A stretch of DNA of 64,000 nucleotides from Drosophila miranda. Lineage: Eukaryota; Arthropoda; Insecta; Diptera; Drosophilidae. The position numbers and the translations under genes were made by a program. The notes beneath the pieces were generated by a model. The model worked only from the letters and a program-made list of their open reading frames with translations, was not told the origin of the DNA and searched no databases. The DNA is taken from positions 8,184,001-8,248,000 of the forward strand of contig NC_046674.1 of the NCBI RefSeq assembly GCF_003369915.1, written 5' to 3'. Numbering within the stretch: position 1 is the stretch's first letter; the number at the start of each line of letters is the position of its first letter. Shown here piece after piece: positions 23,861 to 38,184 of this stretch.

Positions 23861-26581
23861 TCAGTTTTTAGCATGTTCAAATGTGTACGTTTGGATCGTT
23901 TTCTCTGTGTCTAGCGTGTCTTGGCTGGAAATATGTGTCTTTCGCGGGGCTATCCTCGCCACTCGATGCATTTTGGTGGAACGGAACTCATCACGGGAGA
24001 TCGTCCGCAGGCTGGAGCCTTGATGCCATAGGCGTTGGGGTCTTTTGACCCGCTTCGAGCCTGGACCACAGCAGGGCCCATGCCAGATACGCTGCTCCCT
24101 TCCGAACTCGGCGCCGTCGCTGAGCGTCTGGGGGAGATCATGGTTGAGGGTCTCGGGCAGAAAGAGTGCGAGGACTCCGCCCAGCAGTCCAAGGACGCCC
24201 AGAATGATCAGCATGAGGGAGGAGGAAACTTGAGAGAGAAAGACGACCGGTGGCGACATTAGCATAGACACATAGCCCATCGTATGAATAAAGGACACGC
24301 CCTGTGCTCGCACCACCGTCGGTAGCACCTCGGCCGCCCACTGGAGTCCGATGTTGTAGCAGATGTTGGCGAAGAAGCGTCCAGCCAACGCTGCTCCCAG
24401 CATATGCTTGGGTTTGCTCATACAGGCAGCTACGAGGCTGAAGATTCCGCTCAAGAACGTGAAGACAAAGGCGCACCAGCGACGTCCGAAGCGATCCAGA
24501 GTGAGGATCACCAGAATGTTACCCGGCAACTCGGTGGCGCAAGCAATGGTGAAGAAAACAAAGACATTATGACTGTCCAGGACACTGGCAGCCCGCACAT
24601 GTCCGTCGTAGACCAGCGATATGGCCATCCAAATCAAGATCATAAGGACCATATAGCGAGCCATGCGCCCCTTCTTGAAGATCGAGCAAATGGTGAAACT
24701 TCGGCCCTGCAACTCTTCCTTGTAGAACTGCTGGCAACTGAACTTGAAGTGCTCAAAGACGACGGGAGGCACCGTCTTGTTATTCCTACGTGCCACCCGC
24801 TTCAACAGGTCCACGGCATTGTCGATCTGACCGACCGACACCAGCCACCGCGCTGATTCGGGCAATAGCCAGAAGGAGAGCAGCGACAGGCAAATGGGAA
24901 TGGCACATAAGGACGAAAATGCTCGCCAATGTGAGAAGCCCAGGGCCAGCCAGGGCATCAGCATGGTGAAGGGTGCGTAGAAGATGGCCAGGGACATGTT
25001 GGCCACAAAGGTGCGATACTTCGGACCCACATACTCGAGGACTGGTAATTGAACGGAGGTTAGAATGCACCTAAGAATTGCTGTGAACTCTGCTTACCGA
25101 GTATGTAGATCATGGTGAAACAAGTATCGTAGGAGGCACCCACGAGTAATCGCGTAGCAGCAAAGCCCGCAAAGTTTGTGGTAATCGAGGTGAAGAGACT
25201 TCCGATCAGGGCGAGGAAACAGCTGCTAACCAAAGCCGATAGGCGGCCACATAGATCGGCAAAGCGTCCGTAGCCCAGACCACCCAGAATCGATCCCAGA
25301 AAGAAGATCATCTGGGCAATGGTGGCATAGTATTGGCTATCGCAGACCCACCCAAATTCCATGGTGGCTGTGTGGAAGGGCATTTCCACCCTATCGAAGA
25401 CATAGCCATTTTTGCAGGGAATCGTTGGCCATGTCGAATTCAGAAATATGCTGCGGTTGAACGCGAAGTGGATGGCCGTGTAGTTGGCATCGTACATCAA
25501 ACACTGGCTGAAGGAGCCATCCTCCTCCCGGGGTATTGAGAGTTCCTTGCGTTCTGCCTCGTCCGTTACAACCGACAGCTCCGGCACAAGACAGTAAAAA
25601 TTATGCGGTGCCAGCGTCATGAATATCTGACCCAAATACACAAAGGCAGCTATGAAGGTGAAGGGTATCATGAACAGGAAAAGAAGCTTCTGAAACAGTC
25701 CAAACTCCCCAATCATCGGCAGCAGATCGTCGAAATCAAGGAATTGTCCGAGATCCACATATATTGAGCTTCGTGCCGATAAGATACCCGACCTTGAACC
25801 ACTAGAATGAGAACTAAGATTCGCACCGATATTTTCGTTATATTTCACTCGAAGTTCTTCCAACGTTCTACCAGCCTGTAGGCCTTTATCCGCAGTGCTT
25901 CTTGATCTATTTGAATGCGATTTGTATGGATTGGGACTTATTTCTAAATGATGTTATGGCTTACGGCGAACTTTTAATGGATGCTTCGCTCCTATTTGAT
26001 TTTTTGCCATCTTTATTGTCTTTGTCCTTATTCGGGTGATTATTATTATTTTTCATATTTGGGTGAGACTATTTCTCTAAAATGACAAATAGAGCTCGAC
26101 TCTTTGATTATTAATGAGGAACCTTTAACCTCAAAGCAACGGATTAGTCTCTTAATAGTTTGATGTTATTCTTGATATTCTTTAATCGGGATGACTTTGA
26201 ACCATTACAGGCCACTGCATCGACTTCCTATCCTTATCATTTCCACAATGGAGCACATAAACCCGCCGACTCACCGGCGCCAGCACAAGACCTGCGGCTG
26301 ACTCATCGCAGATTCATCGGACCTCCTGCAGAGCACTCTTGATGATAATTAAACGCGTTCACAAATCCATTCGAGAGCTAATTCTTGGCAGTAATTAGTG
26401 GTATTGGCAATGCCAGCACAGTTTCGAAGCGACCTGAAGGCAACTTCGGTGGGCCACAGCCAAAGCCACAGACGACCGTAATGTGCAACCGTAACCGCCT
26501 GTTGCTGTTCGTTTCGGTGGCAGCGCATGCGTCTTCCCCTGACGCTACCTACTCACCTATCGTTTTCGAGCTTTCATTCAT
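23861..26581 (-). CDS. CG10486: SLC22-family organic cation-type transporter (copy 2)
   Basis: A major facilitator solute carrier, probably at the plasma membrane, substrate unknown. The two large exons (25943–25098, 25041–23861) are firm. They carry LDFDDLLPMIGEFGLFQK, the MFS motif GRFADLCGR, PESARWLVSVGQ and FLPETLNHDLP. The open frame runs upstream past the conserved start without any ATG, so a further 5' exon is required. A fitting one is ATG at 26581 with eight codons (MNESSKTI) ending in a strong donor (ATAG/GTGAGT) at 26557. It joins in phase to the acceptor TTTAG at 25944 and would give 683 residues, with long hydrophilic tails at both ends. This first exon is inferred; the rest is not. 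The D. melanogaster name is from neighbour order and is tentative. Confidence 0.8.
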
Positions 26582-27088
26582 AAAAGCGATGGGATTTTTC
26601 GAAATCGGAGGCACAATTCTTGGCCCCAGAAGGAGGCACGTCTCAGTCCTGATGCGACTTTCGATGGCAACGGTTCGCTGCGGAGCAATTCGTCCTGAGG
26701 TCCAACACTTCTGGCCGCATAAATATGCCCGGTCGTGCCACATAAATCAGTGTCATAAATCTGTTTGTCTTGTGAATGGAATTATGTGTCAGTGTCCAAC
26801 GATAAGCGAGGCAGCGGCTATGCCAGGCCACAAAATATCTTAGACAGATTTATCTGCCGAGGGGGTGAACCAAAAAACAAACCAAGAAAACCAAAAATAA
26901 ATAAAGAAGCTGAAAAGAAAAACAACTCTACTAAGAAAAATTATCCGTTTGGCGGGAAACAGACAAAGTGCCCCCTCAAGCGAAAGTGTGGAAAGTCGCA
27001 GTGAAAGTGGCGGCTGCCGTTCTCCCCCTGGTCCTCTTGAAATGTTGTTATCCCGGCGAAAGTGAAGTGAGAGACACAGCACTCAAAG
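26582..27088. other. Divergent promoter region
   Basis: This interval lies between the inferred first exon of transporter copy 2 and the first exon of the tetraspan gene, and should hold both promoters. An A-rich run occurs at about 26870–26935. No TATA, DRE or Motif 1 match was seen. Confidence 0.35.
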
Positions 27089-29083
27089 ATGGCCATCTTG
27101 GAGTCTTGTTGCTTCTGGAAGAATGTGCGGATGGGCAGCTTTGCCTGTGCCATCTATACATTGGTAGGTGCAGACATGTGTACATATTTCTGAATAATTT
27201 CCAATATTCAAATGAGAAATGATTCAAATAAAAACATACCAGTGCTTCATAGATTCCAAAGAATTTAAAAGAATCTTTTAAGGATTTAAGCCCATATTCC
27301 ATAGCTTAAAGAAAATTGGTCTTAGATTATATTATTAGTAAATTCAAGAAGAGCCCGTAAGCTATTCTTGTAAAGTAAACAATTTAGCAAAGTATAAAAA
27401 TTCCAGTAGGAAAGCTTCATGTCTACTTATAGCTACCCATAGCCAATTCAGGGAAAAACTCCAAGTTTGAAGAGTTCTTGCAGTACAATTTCTTTATAAC
27501 TGTACACGTACCATAATTATCAGGAACAAAATTTATATTTTTCTGCAGAAAATCGTTTAGCAATCAATTCAAACAACTTTAAAAATGATTGAATGAATGG
27601 AATGGTATATATCATAAGGGCTTAGCTTTAATCCAAAAATCCTTGCCATATTTGCTTGCCTCTTAATCGAAAGCCGCCAGTACGTGTTTTACGCAAATTC
27701 CTTAAGCAAATATATTATTATAACACCCATTCAAGTCAAGTTTCATGCAACGCGAATAATTACAACAGTCAATTGTCACTTAAAGGGGCTTTAATAATAG
27801 GGGGGATTCCTTACACCAAAGTTTATGCCTCCTTTTTATATACAATACAGATTTACTTTGGCTTCTCGACGTTAATGTTCCTGTGCTACCTGCGCGAGGA
27901 ACAGGAGTTTCTGTTGGGCCAACGCTCAGAGCCCGCGGGCGAGAGTATGCTGGAGAAGGGGGATGTGACTGTAGGTGAGGTTACACTCCCGGAACCCCTC
28001 CCCCGCGACCAGACAATCGAGAGGGGTTAAATTACGTGTGATTTATGCTCTTTTTGCAGTGACTGTGATATTCAACGTTTTCTTTCTGTTTTGCTCCGTG
28101 CTGATGGTGCTATCCTCGGGACTAATGATAGTAGGTCTCCGTCGGGTGAGTGGAAGTGTGAACTTATGTATCGCCGCCCCAGGCATCACCTTTATTGGCC
28201 GATTGCAGAACAAGCGTCAATTGCTGATACCCTGGATCTGCTTCATGCTGGCCGACCTGCTCATCGAGTGCTCCCACCTGATACACCTGACCTTCTCCCG
28301 GCGCGTCATATTCGATCCGATTGTGGGCTTTATCTTCACCATAGACTTCTTCATCCTGTGCCTCAATGTAAGCCGACCCATCGCGGGCTCTAGCTCTGAC
28401 TAACACTCGGTAGATATTTATCCCCCCTTCAGCTCTACTGTCTGCTGTGCGTCATCTCCCAGTATCAGGCCTATCGGGCCCAACGATCGGAGCTGCAGGA
28501 GAACCCCACCACATCGGTAAGTGTTATGTGAATGTGTTGTACGGCCCCCAAGTATGCTAAGCTCGCCTCCATCCATCCAATCCCAACGTTCCCTTCCGCA
28601 TGCATACACAAGCCTGTTGTGGTGTTCACAGCAGCAGAAAAACTAAGCAAAACCCAGCAACAGCACCAACAGCAACAGCTGCAGCATCAGGCCCAGCTCC
28701 TGGGGGACGGATCTGGAAATGGTAAGCGCCAGTCGCGCCGTATGCTGGGTGCCGCTAGTCCCCTGATAACATCCCAGCGATTGACGAACTTCTCCACCAT
28801 CACCGAGGAGGAGGAGCAGCAGTCCCGAGCAGGTAACCGACTTATGGTCGATTTATGGTCTAGCCACGGGTATTTTCAATTATCTAAGCATGTAAAAATA
28901 CTCTCTCTTCTGCACCTTTAAACACCCCAATCCACAGGCCACAGCAATGGTCACCTTTCGGACCAGCCAGGCTCCAGTGTGGCGGAACCGGAGCTGGATA
29001 TGGACTCGGGAAATGGAGAGCTGCAGGTGAAAAAGCAAATAATTACTTTGGATACGGTGGAGATGGCAGAAATCCAATACTGA
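27089..29083 (+). CDS. Four-helix (tetraspan, DUF4728-like) membrane protein
   Basis: Seven coding exons were assembled by phase: 27089–27163, 27851–27974, 28060–28145, 28209–28367, 28433–28516, 28658–28832 and 28938–29083, giving 282 residues. The first exon encodes a Cys-rich cytoplasmic start (MAILESCCFWKNVRMGS) typical of arthropod tetraspan families. Four hydrophobic segments follow: about residues 18–38, 67–90, 100–120 and 130–155. The cytoplasmic tail of about 120 residues has a Gln/His-rich stretch and an acidic run (TEEEEQQ). The overall look resembles the DUF4728 group that includes the septate-junction pasiflora proteins. That is a resemblance of architecture, not a proven orthology. 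Exon 4 must use the acceptor at 28207–28208, because the alternative at 28182 puts a stop in frame. Confidence 0.72.
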
Positions 29084-32000
29084 GTTTGGATTATGCAAGG
29101 AACCAGCATTTCCCATCCACCCACCCAATCAAGATTTTAGCCAACAATTCCCGGAGGAATTTTATTCAGAAATGAGATATTTTTACAAATGTTTGAGAGA
29201 GATGTGATGCGCGAATAAAAAGGACAATTCCAAAGAAATAGAATACGCATTGCATTCATATTCATTCCTCTTTGACAGTTCTGACGCATGGATTTCATTT
29301 GGCACTTCCTGCAGAGGCGGCTCCTCCAGTCTCATTCTTGGAAAATGATTCCAAAAGAGAGCTGCTTCCCAAAGTAAATCCAATGAAGCAGAGATTCAGG
29401 AAGATAAAGGGAACAACAAACCCCTTTGTAATTATTTCTTTGCATAGAATTTCGCACTATCGTGGGACATTCTTTTAGCGAATGCCATGGAAATGTAGGC
29501 TGTGCTCAAAGTAGGGCCCTGCACTGTGATCCACTGCATCCAAAGGAAACCCCTGGAGTTAGAGAAATTACAATAATTATTCAAATGCTCAAGCTTCACC
29601 CATCCAGACAGCCGCAGGTCAAAGGGATGCTGAAAAAACAGAACCCAAAAAAAACACACACAGACTTTCAAGACTTAATTAACTCTCGGTAAATGCTGAC
29701 TGAAGCAGAGACCCTAAAAGGAGTCAAATATGGACACTGTCCTAACTGGTTTTAGTTGGTCGCTGATTATACATGAATTATAATTTAAAGCCTTAATTAA
29801 AAACCTTTCCACTGGCAAATAAATGTCAGAAAAAATAACAAAAATGACAACTGTTGGCCGTAAGTTCATCAGGAGACGAGCAGAGAGAGCAGTAGCGAGA
29901 TTAAAAGCCACTTAATCACTCCACCAAAGTGGCACTCTTAATTAAACCCTCAGGTGGTGTAGTGTGGCAGGGCAGGGCCGACTAACAAGGGATGAATGCT
30001 TTAGGATTGAGTGGGGCCCATGGCCACAAAACTGTCATTGACAACATCAGCAGAAGCAGCAACAGCAACGGCAACAGCAACAGCAGGTACTACAAAGTGT
30101 GGACCAGCTGCAGTGGCACAATCGCACAATCCACTAAACAGCTATCTAGCTTCTCTCGGCTGGCAAATGGCACTGGTTTGGCAGCCCCCCAGCCAGGATG
30201 GCATGATGCAATGATGCCAGGATGCGAACACTGAACACAGCAGGGTCAAAGGTGGACACTCACATGAACAAAGTGAAAGTGGAACGATGTCGGAGCCAGA
30301 CTGAGAGCCGGAGCCAGAGCCAGAGCTGTTATTACTTTTGTCCAGAGTCGTATTTTGAGTTCAAATATTGACACAGTCCCCAGGCAGAAACCAGCGGCAA
30401 CAACAGTTACTACAGTGACTTCAGCAGCTGAGGAATTTACTACAAAGTCAGATATATATCTGGCTTAATGGATTCCTAAGTGGCGGAATGCACTGCAAAG
30501 TGTGCTAGACAAATATCAAATTTCCCGAGTAGCCAGCAAATTCCTGGACAAACACTGATGATTAACAGCCGAGAGCGGCAGTGTGCTTTAGAGCTGTCGA
30601 ATCATACTTTTGATGTTTTTCTCTTTTTCAATAAATTTCTGGCCAAAAGCTGTGCAACCTGCAGCAACAGCTGCAGGAATTTTCCAAATTGTCAGTTTTC
30701 CGCCTGGCCAACGCTTGTGGCCTTTGAATGGCGAATGAACATTTCTGGCCCAGCATGAGAGCGGTCGGAGGCCATTTAATTAGAACGATCCATCCAGAAC
30801 GAGCCATCCGCCATATGCACACACGGGACATGACATGGCATGTTTTACCAGATTACAGAAAATCTGTTAATTATATCGAACGATGGAAATATCTGTGTGC
30901 TAGTTATGGAGGAGTGCACTCTATGCCAAATAAAATTTTAATAGCTACACAATTCCAAGTAGATGTTGAGTGTTTTGCGCTCTCTTGGAAGTGCCCCTCT
31001 CGACTGTTGCATTCGGGGAAAATGCTAATGGGGCGACATAGTCGTACTTTCAGTTTTACCAGCAATCAACAGTTGGCTCCCAGCCACTTGGCTGTTTAAA
31101 GTTGTTGTTCTCTGGCAATTAGGAGGAGTCACAGAACTCTCGCACCACCACAAGAATACACACAGATATACACACAATTGACAATAAGCAGCTCACTTGC
31201 GCGTACATATATGTATGCATGTACATCCACACATATAGCAAGGGACCACGTTCTCTCTATCTAATTGCTAAGATGGCGACTACTACTCGTACTGCGCTTG
31301 GCTCCTGCGTCCTGGCTGTTGGCAGGATAATGAGTTTTCCATTAGCGCTTGAGTGCGGCAATGGCAATATTTGCCAAGCGTCTTGACTGCTTAAGTGAAA
31401 ATTTAATTAAAGCATAAGTGAAATGGAATTCCCAAAACCTAAGCCCCCTCGGCGAACGTGATTGGCGTGCAATCGAAGTTAAACCTGGTTTCCAGCCAAA
31501 TACATCTTTGATGAGACGAGACCGAAACATGCAAAGTTTGACAACTCCATGTCACAGCACCAGCAGCTACAATGGCAACAAAGGCTGTCCAACTTTTCTT
31601 TTTAGCCATTCATTCGGAAGAACTTTTCCTAAAGGAAATGGAAAACTTATGGGAAAACCACATGTGAGATGGCCCAAGTGATGGCCATATTTGCTTTGGT
31701 AGTTTCCTAGCCTTGAATTAAATGTTAAAATTTTTTTCCCCCACACAGCCACAATATTGACAACTTTAAGACAAGTTAAGGCATAAAAGCTGACAGGACC
31801 TTCCTCGCCTCACTGCCTGAATGCCAGCCTGTCTGCCACAGATCCGATCCCTCTGCACTCTGTCTGATTTATAGCATATGACAAGCCCCGAGGAGGGTAA
31901 TATATGCGTGTGTTTATTTTAAAGAGGCAGAACGACATTTCGGGAAACTTGATGTTTGACGAGAGCCAAAAGGCAGTTTGTCACTCGCTTTATTGCGTAT

Positions 32001-35000
32001 ACGCCGTGTGGATTGTGGCCTTTACCCGATATAAACTTTTCATTAGAGTGGAAATTTTATGGAGATTTATGCGAGCGTGTCGTGCCTGCACGTAGATAAG
32101 CTTTCAATTAGAAAATTAGCATATCAAATGCAGCTAATTCACACATCAAGAGCAGGAGGCCATAAAAGATGTAGCCATTTCAATGAATATTTAATGCTTC
32201 AAGTAATCTGTTGGGCACATTAGTATTGTGGTCTGTTCATGAACTACTGACTTCATAGCTTCATAGAGACAATTCCTGTGAGACAAATTAGAGATACCAG
32301 CATTAAATGGTCATAACAGTATTTGTGGCTCACAAATGTATTATTTAATAGCGAAATTCCACAGAGCGTTAAATATAAACAGCTTCTGGGGACAACTGCG
32401 AGCACAAAGCGGCTTTAAAGGGACTCGGAGTATACACAGCCCTAGCTAGAAGCCCAAATAATTAGGACATAAGTCGGAGAGGCATCCACATTAACGTTTG
32501 GCAGTTTGTCAGCAATAAATCCTGCACGTAAATTATGCGGAACAAGGCCCTGGCATCAATCTTTCTACCATCCAGAACACTGGTAGCAGCTTTGATGACA
32601 CCTCCACCTCCCTGCCGGAATGTACAGAAATTAGACACATGTTTCACATGCGAACGAGGCCTATATACAGTGGATGCTGGATGCTTCCTGGAAATCGTAA
32701 GCCAATTTTAATTGAGCCTCTTTGTTTTGTCACTTTGCTTCAAAGGAATGGAAAACCGCGTGCACTCAAAAACAAGAGGGAAAACCCCTGACCTTTTTCC
32801 GGCATCAGGAAAAGGGTTGCAGGCTGTTCCGACACAAGGCGCAATTCGCTCGCTGTTGAGGAGCAGTAAACAAGTTCTGTTCTCCGTATAGAAGCACCAA
32901 CATTTGTCATATTTTGTGTGCCGCCCTCCCTTCCGACAGGCAGGTTCCATTTTCCTTCGCCGTTTTTTGGTTTAAGTAAAAAAGAACTCTTTACCTTTGG
33001 TATTATTCTTGAAGAAGGACCCGAAAGTAATTTATTTGCTTTCTCTTTAACCTGCTCCTGGATCCTTTGTCGGCCGTGTTCTTTTCTTTTCCTTTCTTTT
33101 CTTCTTTTATGAGATTTTTAATTTGAAACTCGTCTGCACTGCCAACGGAATATGGAAAGGCAAATAAAAATTATGGGATTGCTTGCAGGTGGACTGTGTG
33201 TGTACTGTGTAAGACATACTTGTTAGCGAAAGAATAATATATAAAAGTGGGGAGTACAAAGGGGGAGAGAGTAATAAGCACTCGAAGGGTTATCTTTCGT
33301 ACCATCTTTGTGCGTATATTTGACTTTGAGAAATGAAAACGTTCCAATTGCCAATCTCCCAATATACCCCCAATTTTGAAGGCTATGCGACAGACCGAGA
33401 CTGAAATAGTTGTCAGGACAACGATTCGCGTGTAAATAAATCCCCAAAGAACTGCCCAGTGTGCAAAGCGATTAATATTTCAGCGATGAATCCAGAAAAC
33501 TGGAATCGAAGGGCGAGCAAATGCGAAATGGAGCAGTCAAAAGGTGGACCATAAAATTCAATTCAATTAGCGAAGCATTTAAAGCCTCTCATTTAACCAG
33601 GGCTAATCAACTTAATTAGCGGTAGGTAAAGGATTAAATAGCTGGGAATTCTGTTCCGCCCAAACTTTCAATTGTTGTTTCCAACAAAGTGAAATTACGG
33701 GAAAGTCTAAATGTATTTAGCTGGAAAATTCGCTCAGGCTAAAGTTTTCCTCCCTCATTAACGGCTCAATGGGTGCAGTGGCAAAAAAGTAAAAAAAAAG
33801 TTAGCAGCCCCTCCCTACCCGCTATTTTCGTGCAAATTTAATTGCGGCCATAACATCGTGCTCTATCCGATACCACAAACTGAAACTGGTAAGTGGCAGT
33901 CCGTCCTTCACATGGATTCGTACTCTGTGTTGATCTTTCATTGGAAAGGCCCCAATGTCACTTTAGTTATATGTTTATTTTCTTTTATTTGCATTTGAAT
34001 TTCGCTGTCAAAACTTTGGCGTGACAGCGAGCAAGTGTCATTTGACATTTAGTAAGGAGGGCAGGGAAAGGGATATTACAAGGCAGCGCTTTCCCTTCTT
34101 GAATGTCTCACGGGAAAGTGAATCTGTCCCTTGGGGTGGGCGGAAGGGCATCTTGTTTTAAAGGAAACTTAAAATAAATGATAAATCGACTAAAATGTCT
34201 TGAGAGTTAACAGGCTTGACATTTGGTGTACATAAAAATAAGCTCTAGAAAGAGACTCGCTGTTATTTATGTGTATGTGGGTGCAATCCTCTCTTGTTCT
34301 GTTCGGCCGTCGCTAGTGAGTCCCCCCAAGCGAAGAGCTAATATTATAATCGCTATTGGAACTAATAAATTAATAAATTAATTAGTATTTGGTAGTCAAT
34401 CAAATCAAATAAATGTAAAATTTGGATGATGGGTGTACCCGGGAAGTAGAGTTTCATGAGCGTGATAGATACATTGAAAAAGAGGAATTCCCGCATGCTG
34501 TTCCCACAGAAGCACCGGCCAAGAAAAGGATATCAACCAACAGGATGGCACGCAAAGGATGACATAGAAAATAAACTTCCATGCGGAAATCATTAGACAG
34601 TTTCTAGCGAGCCAACATCGATGCAGAATCTTGTCGCTAAGGTAACGCAATTTGGTCTAGGGTTAGTTGATCTTCGACAAGTTAACGGACAAACTGTGTA
34701 CAAATGAATATCTGAAAATGCAATGCACAAAACGAGAGTGTCATCGCGCGATGCAGCTTTAAATTGGTCAGTGTTTTACTCACCAATTTACTCACCAATA
34801 CCAGCGGAAAATATCCGTTTAAGGCAGCTGTGGACCCTGGGATGCCAAAGGTCCTGATGATGCTAAAGGTCCTGAACAGATGTGTCTGTGATGTAAAATC
34901 CCAAATGGAATAGTAATCACATCCCGGGTATCCACAAGTTCTTTGCGAAGTTCTCAGTGTTACTTTGGAATAAATAGAAAATTAACAAATAATTTTATTG

Positions 35001-38000
35001 TATTAGCTTGGATTAATATACTTCGAATTGGATAATAGGAAACGCGTTCAATATGTTTATATGGTATCTGTTATTTATGTAACCTTTGGCATTCTTTGAA
35101 CAATTTTAATAATTAGTAGCCTATTTTGTTGGGAATTAATGCCACTAAAGGCTCAAAAAGAGACTCTAAAGTTGTCTAGCTTTTCTCTCTCTCAGAACAT
35201 CTGTTTATGCAATTCGGGACTTGGTAACTGAAGAACACACTTTATATTTGAATGGGTTTTACGTGTCCGTTGGGTGACATTTGCGGATGCCATTCACTGG
35301 CGTCCGCTTCCATTAGTTTCAATCAATGTTCATAAGCAAACAAGAGAGACCAATAAACTGATGTACGAGTATTTATATGTATGAACCCTATGCGTATGCG
35401 TTTGCGTGTGGATATATATTGGCATTAGCATGCATGATAAATAATAAACATATTATAAATAGCTTTTTCCTTCTGCAAGCGCTCCGGCCATCAATCAATG
35501 GCCAAACCACGTAAGGCCCTCCTCCTCTGGCTTGACTTCCGCCTCATATTACTCAGCACATCCCACACGGATCAGCCAGAATGGCATCGTCGAAATAAGA
35601 TTTATGCCCTCCGTTTATTTGGGTTATCCATATATTTGCTCACCACATTAAAGCTGATTCTTTAAAGACGGGAAACTTTCGCCCAGTTTCTGGGGACTTC
35701 CTTTTGTTGTTGTCTGGCCAGCCTGTCAGAATGGTTATCATGGTTAATTAAAACTCGTGGGACATTCGATTAGCATATTGAATGGCAATCCAAGGCATCA
35801 GCCTTCCCTCCAGCCTGTCACGACATTCATTATCAGAGGCTTTAAATTAATTAATTAACTTTCGATGTAAACATTTTTCAATCAATGTCGTAGCCTATGG
35901 GCACATGATGAGTGCGGTGGTATGGTATGTTTTCTGTGCTCAATTTAATATTTATGATATGAACAGATAAGGTATACTCCACCTGGCCACCTGTCATGCA
36001 ATCTGAATCTGAATTGGCGCCGTAGCGGTTGTCTTAATGAGGCTTCCCTCTGAGATATGAATGTAAAGGTCTCAGCACGCTCAAAGAATCAATGGCAAGC
36101 CATTATTACCCGGAAGATAAATAAAAGCATCAGCAGCCTTTGATTAGCCCAACAACGGGTCATTCTATGTGAAATTCAAATTGGTAGAGTAGTCAAGCCA
36201 ACTAAGTGTCGATAATTGCGTGGTCGGTCTCTGCTCCCTATGGTAATCACAGACTTGCATTCAGTCTATAAACATGTGTTAATCCCAGGACCACTTTTCT
36301 GTGAAGCGCACACCCACTCCACCCACTCCACCCACTCGAATGTGAGCGCCAATGCAATTCCAATCTACTGCGGAATGTTTGTCCATTCATCAGCCGGGTG
36401 GTAGGCGGAGCGGAGATGTGTCTGCAGGATGTAGTGGAAATAAACATGGGAATTTAAACAAAATAAACACGCTGAACATGTCGTATACGTAATGAGTTTT
36501 GTTCAGTTCTGTTCAGTTCAGTTCAGTTTTCTTTCCTTTTCAACGACATTCAACACGAAGCAAAGCAAATCAATTGCAATCAGCACCAGAAGCCGGAGCA
36601 GAAGCAATACCAACAATGGATTAGGATGCAGCAACAGCAGCAAAAGCAGCACCAGCAAAAGTTGAAAAAAGGATGAGGATGCAAAAGTGTCAACACGAAA
36701 TTGCGTATACACAATGTGGGAAAGCAGTTTAAGACATTTTTGTGGGTGTGAAAAACCTCCGCTCAGACATGTCAAATCAAACAAAACCCCCTTTGACAGC
36801 AGCGAAGGCGGAACGGAACCCAACAAAAAATCTGAGAGGATGAAAGGTGGTGTCAGAGCCACGCTGACATGAGGGTGTAAATGCCGTTCACGTATACAGC
36901 TTTAAGCACATACGAAAACATGAACAACTTCTGTTTTTTCCAGGAATATCGGCACACGCGACCAACCTTTCAAATGCGAGGAAACTCCTACGGAAAATAC
37001 TCGTACATGGCCAGGCAGATGCCAAGGCTCTTATCAAATGGGTCCATCTAGAGGTCTTTAAGAATTAAATGCCGCTAAGTAATGGCACATCCCTCGGGCA
37101 AAAAAAAACCTCTCCCGCTCGAAAAAGGGTTTCCTTATCTATGGACAGAGTTCGGGGAAAACAAGCACTCGTCCATGAGAGATTGCCATCAAGAGAGTGG
37201 CTAATAGGAAATTCCCCATTCACATTCCCATTCCAAATGGCGCCTAATGGCCCACGCTTTGCAGCTTTTGGAATTGCCAGGCAACAAAATTACAACAAAT
37301 TTTTATAAAAAAGGAATTGTATGATAAAGTGTTTCATAAATGTTAAAATTTATCCGTGATATATATAATCCGCTTTCAAAATGAAACCGGCAGCAGGAGG
37401 CCAATCAGAAAGGATGCGAAAAAAGGAAATAAAATGTTAATCTGATGAATTTCTGCCTTTGCAAATTGATAAACCAAAAATAATATGTATTTAACCTTAA
37501 TCTGTGTGCCCAAAGGATTCTGGAGGAATTTCGATGGATGGCAATCAATAAAAGTGCTAACCCAAACAGAAGTTTCATTCGCAAATCCTCCCCACACACG
37601 TCTGTGTATTCCATTCCATTGCCATTCATGAGCTGACATTTGCCAGGAAATTTAGACACTTGTCAACTGTCGTGTATCTGAATAGCCCATCAGGATGAGT
37701 AAAAGTGCTAAACTTAAAACAATCAAACGCAATGCAAGCCAAATAACTGTCGAAAGCAAAAAATACTCGTATATACCATGAAAATTGACAATCCAATCCA
37801 CAAACAGTTAAAGTCGCCTAACAAACTTTCTGACTGGCGGGAGGGGAATATGAAAAAGTTTCTGGCTACAAGTTATATATAACGAATTTTCCATTTTTCG
37901 CATTTTTATATTATTAAGTTGTAGTCGTATTAAATGAAACAATCATTTATAACAGCCATTTGGCCATGACAGACCGCAAAAAAGTGGTGTACAGATTGAG

Positions 38001-38180
38001 AATCGGTTGCGGTTAACTCGAATACTATATACTGTACGGCATACAGTGTTAACGGGCTTAAGGATTGTTAATTGGATGCAATTTAATTGGATGCAGTTAT
38101 CTAAAGGACTGCAGAAATACTTACAGTGGAAATACTTACAGGTCACTGTCTGGCTGCATTCGAGACCATCCGAGACAGCT
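29084..38180. other. Gene-poor 9-kb interval
   Basis: No conserved coding region, tRNA or mobile element was recognised on either strand. The interval is AT-rich with scattered simple repeats: CAGCAA-type at about 30055–30085, CCACTCAC-type at about 36311–36338, and CAG/AGC-type at about 36580–36660. There is also an imperfect tandem copy of a 17-bp unit (GATGCCAAAGGTCCTGA) at about 34840–34875. Length and lack of genes suggest cis-regulatory DNA or an unannotated noncoding transcript, but nothing proves either. Confidence 0.5.
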
Positions 38181-38184
38181 GTAG

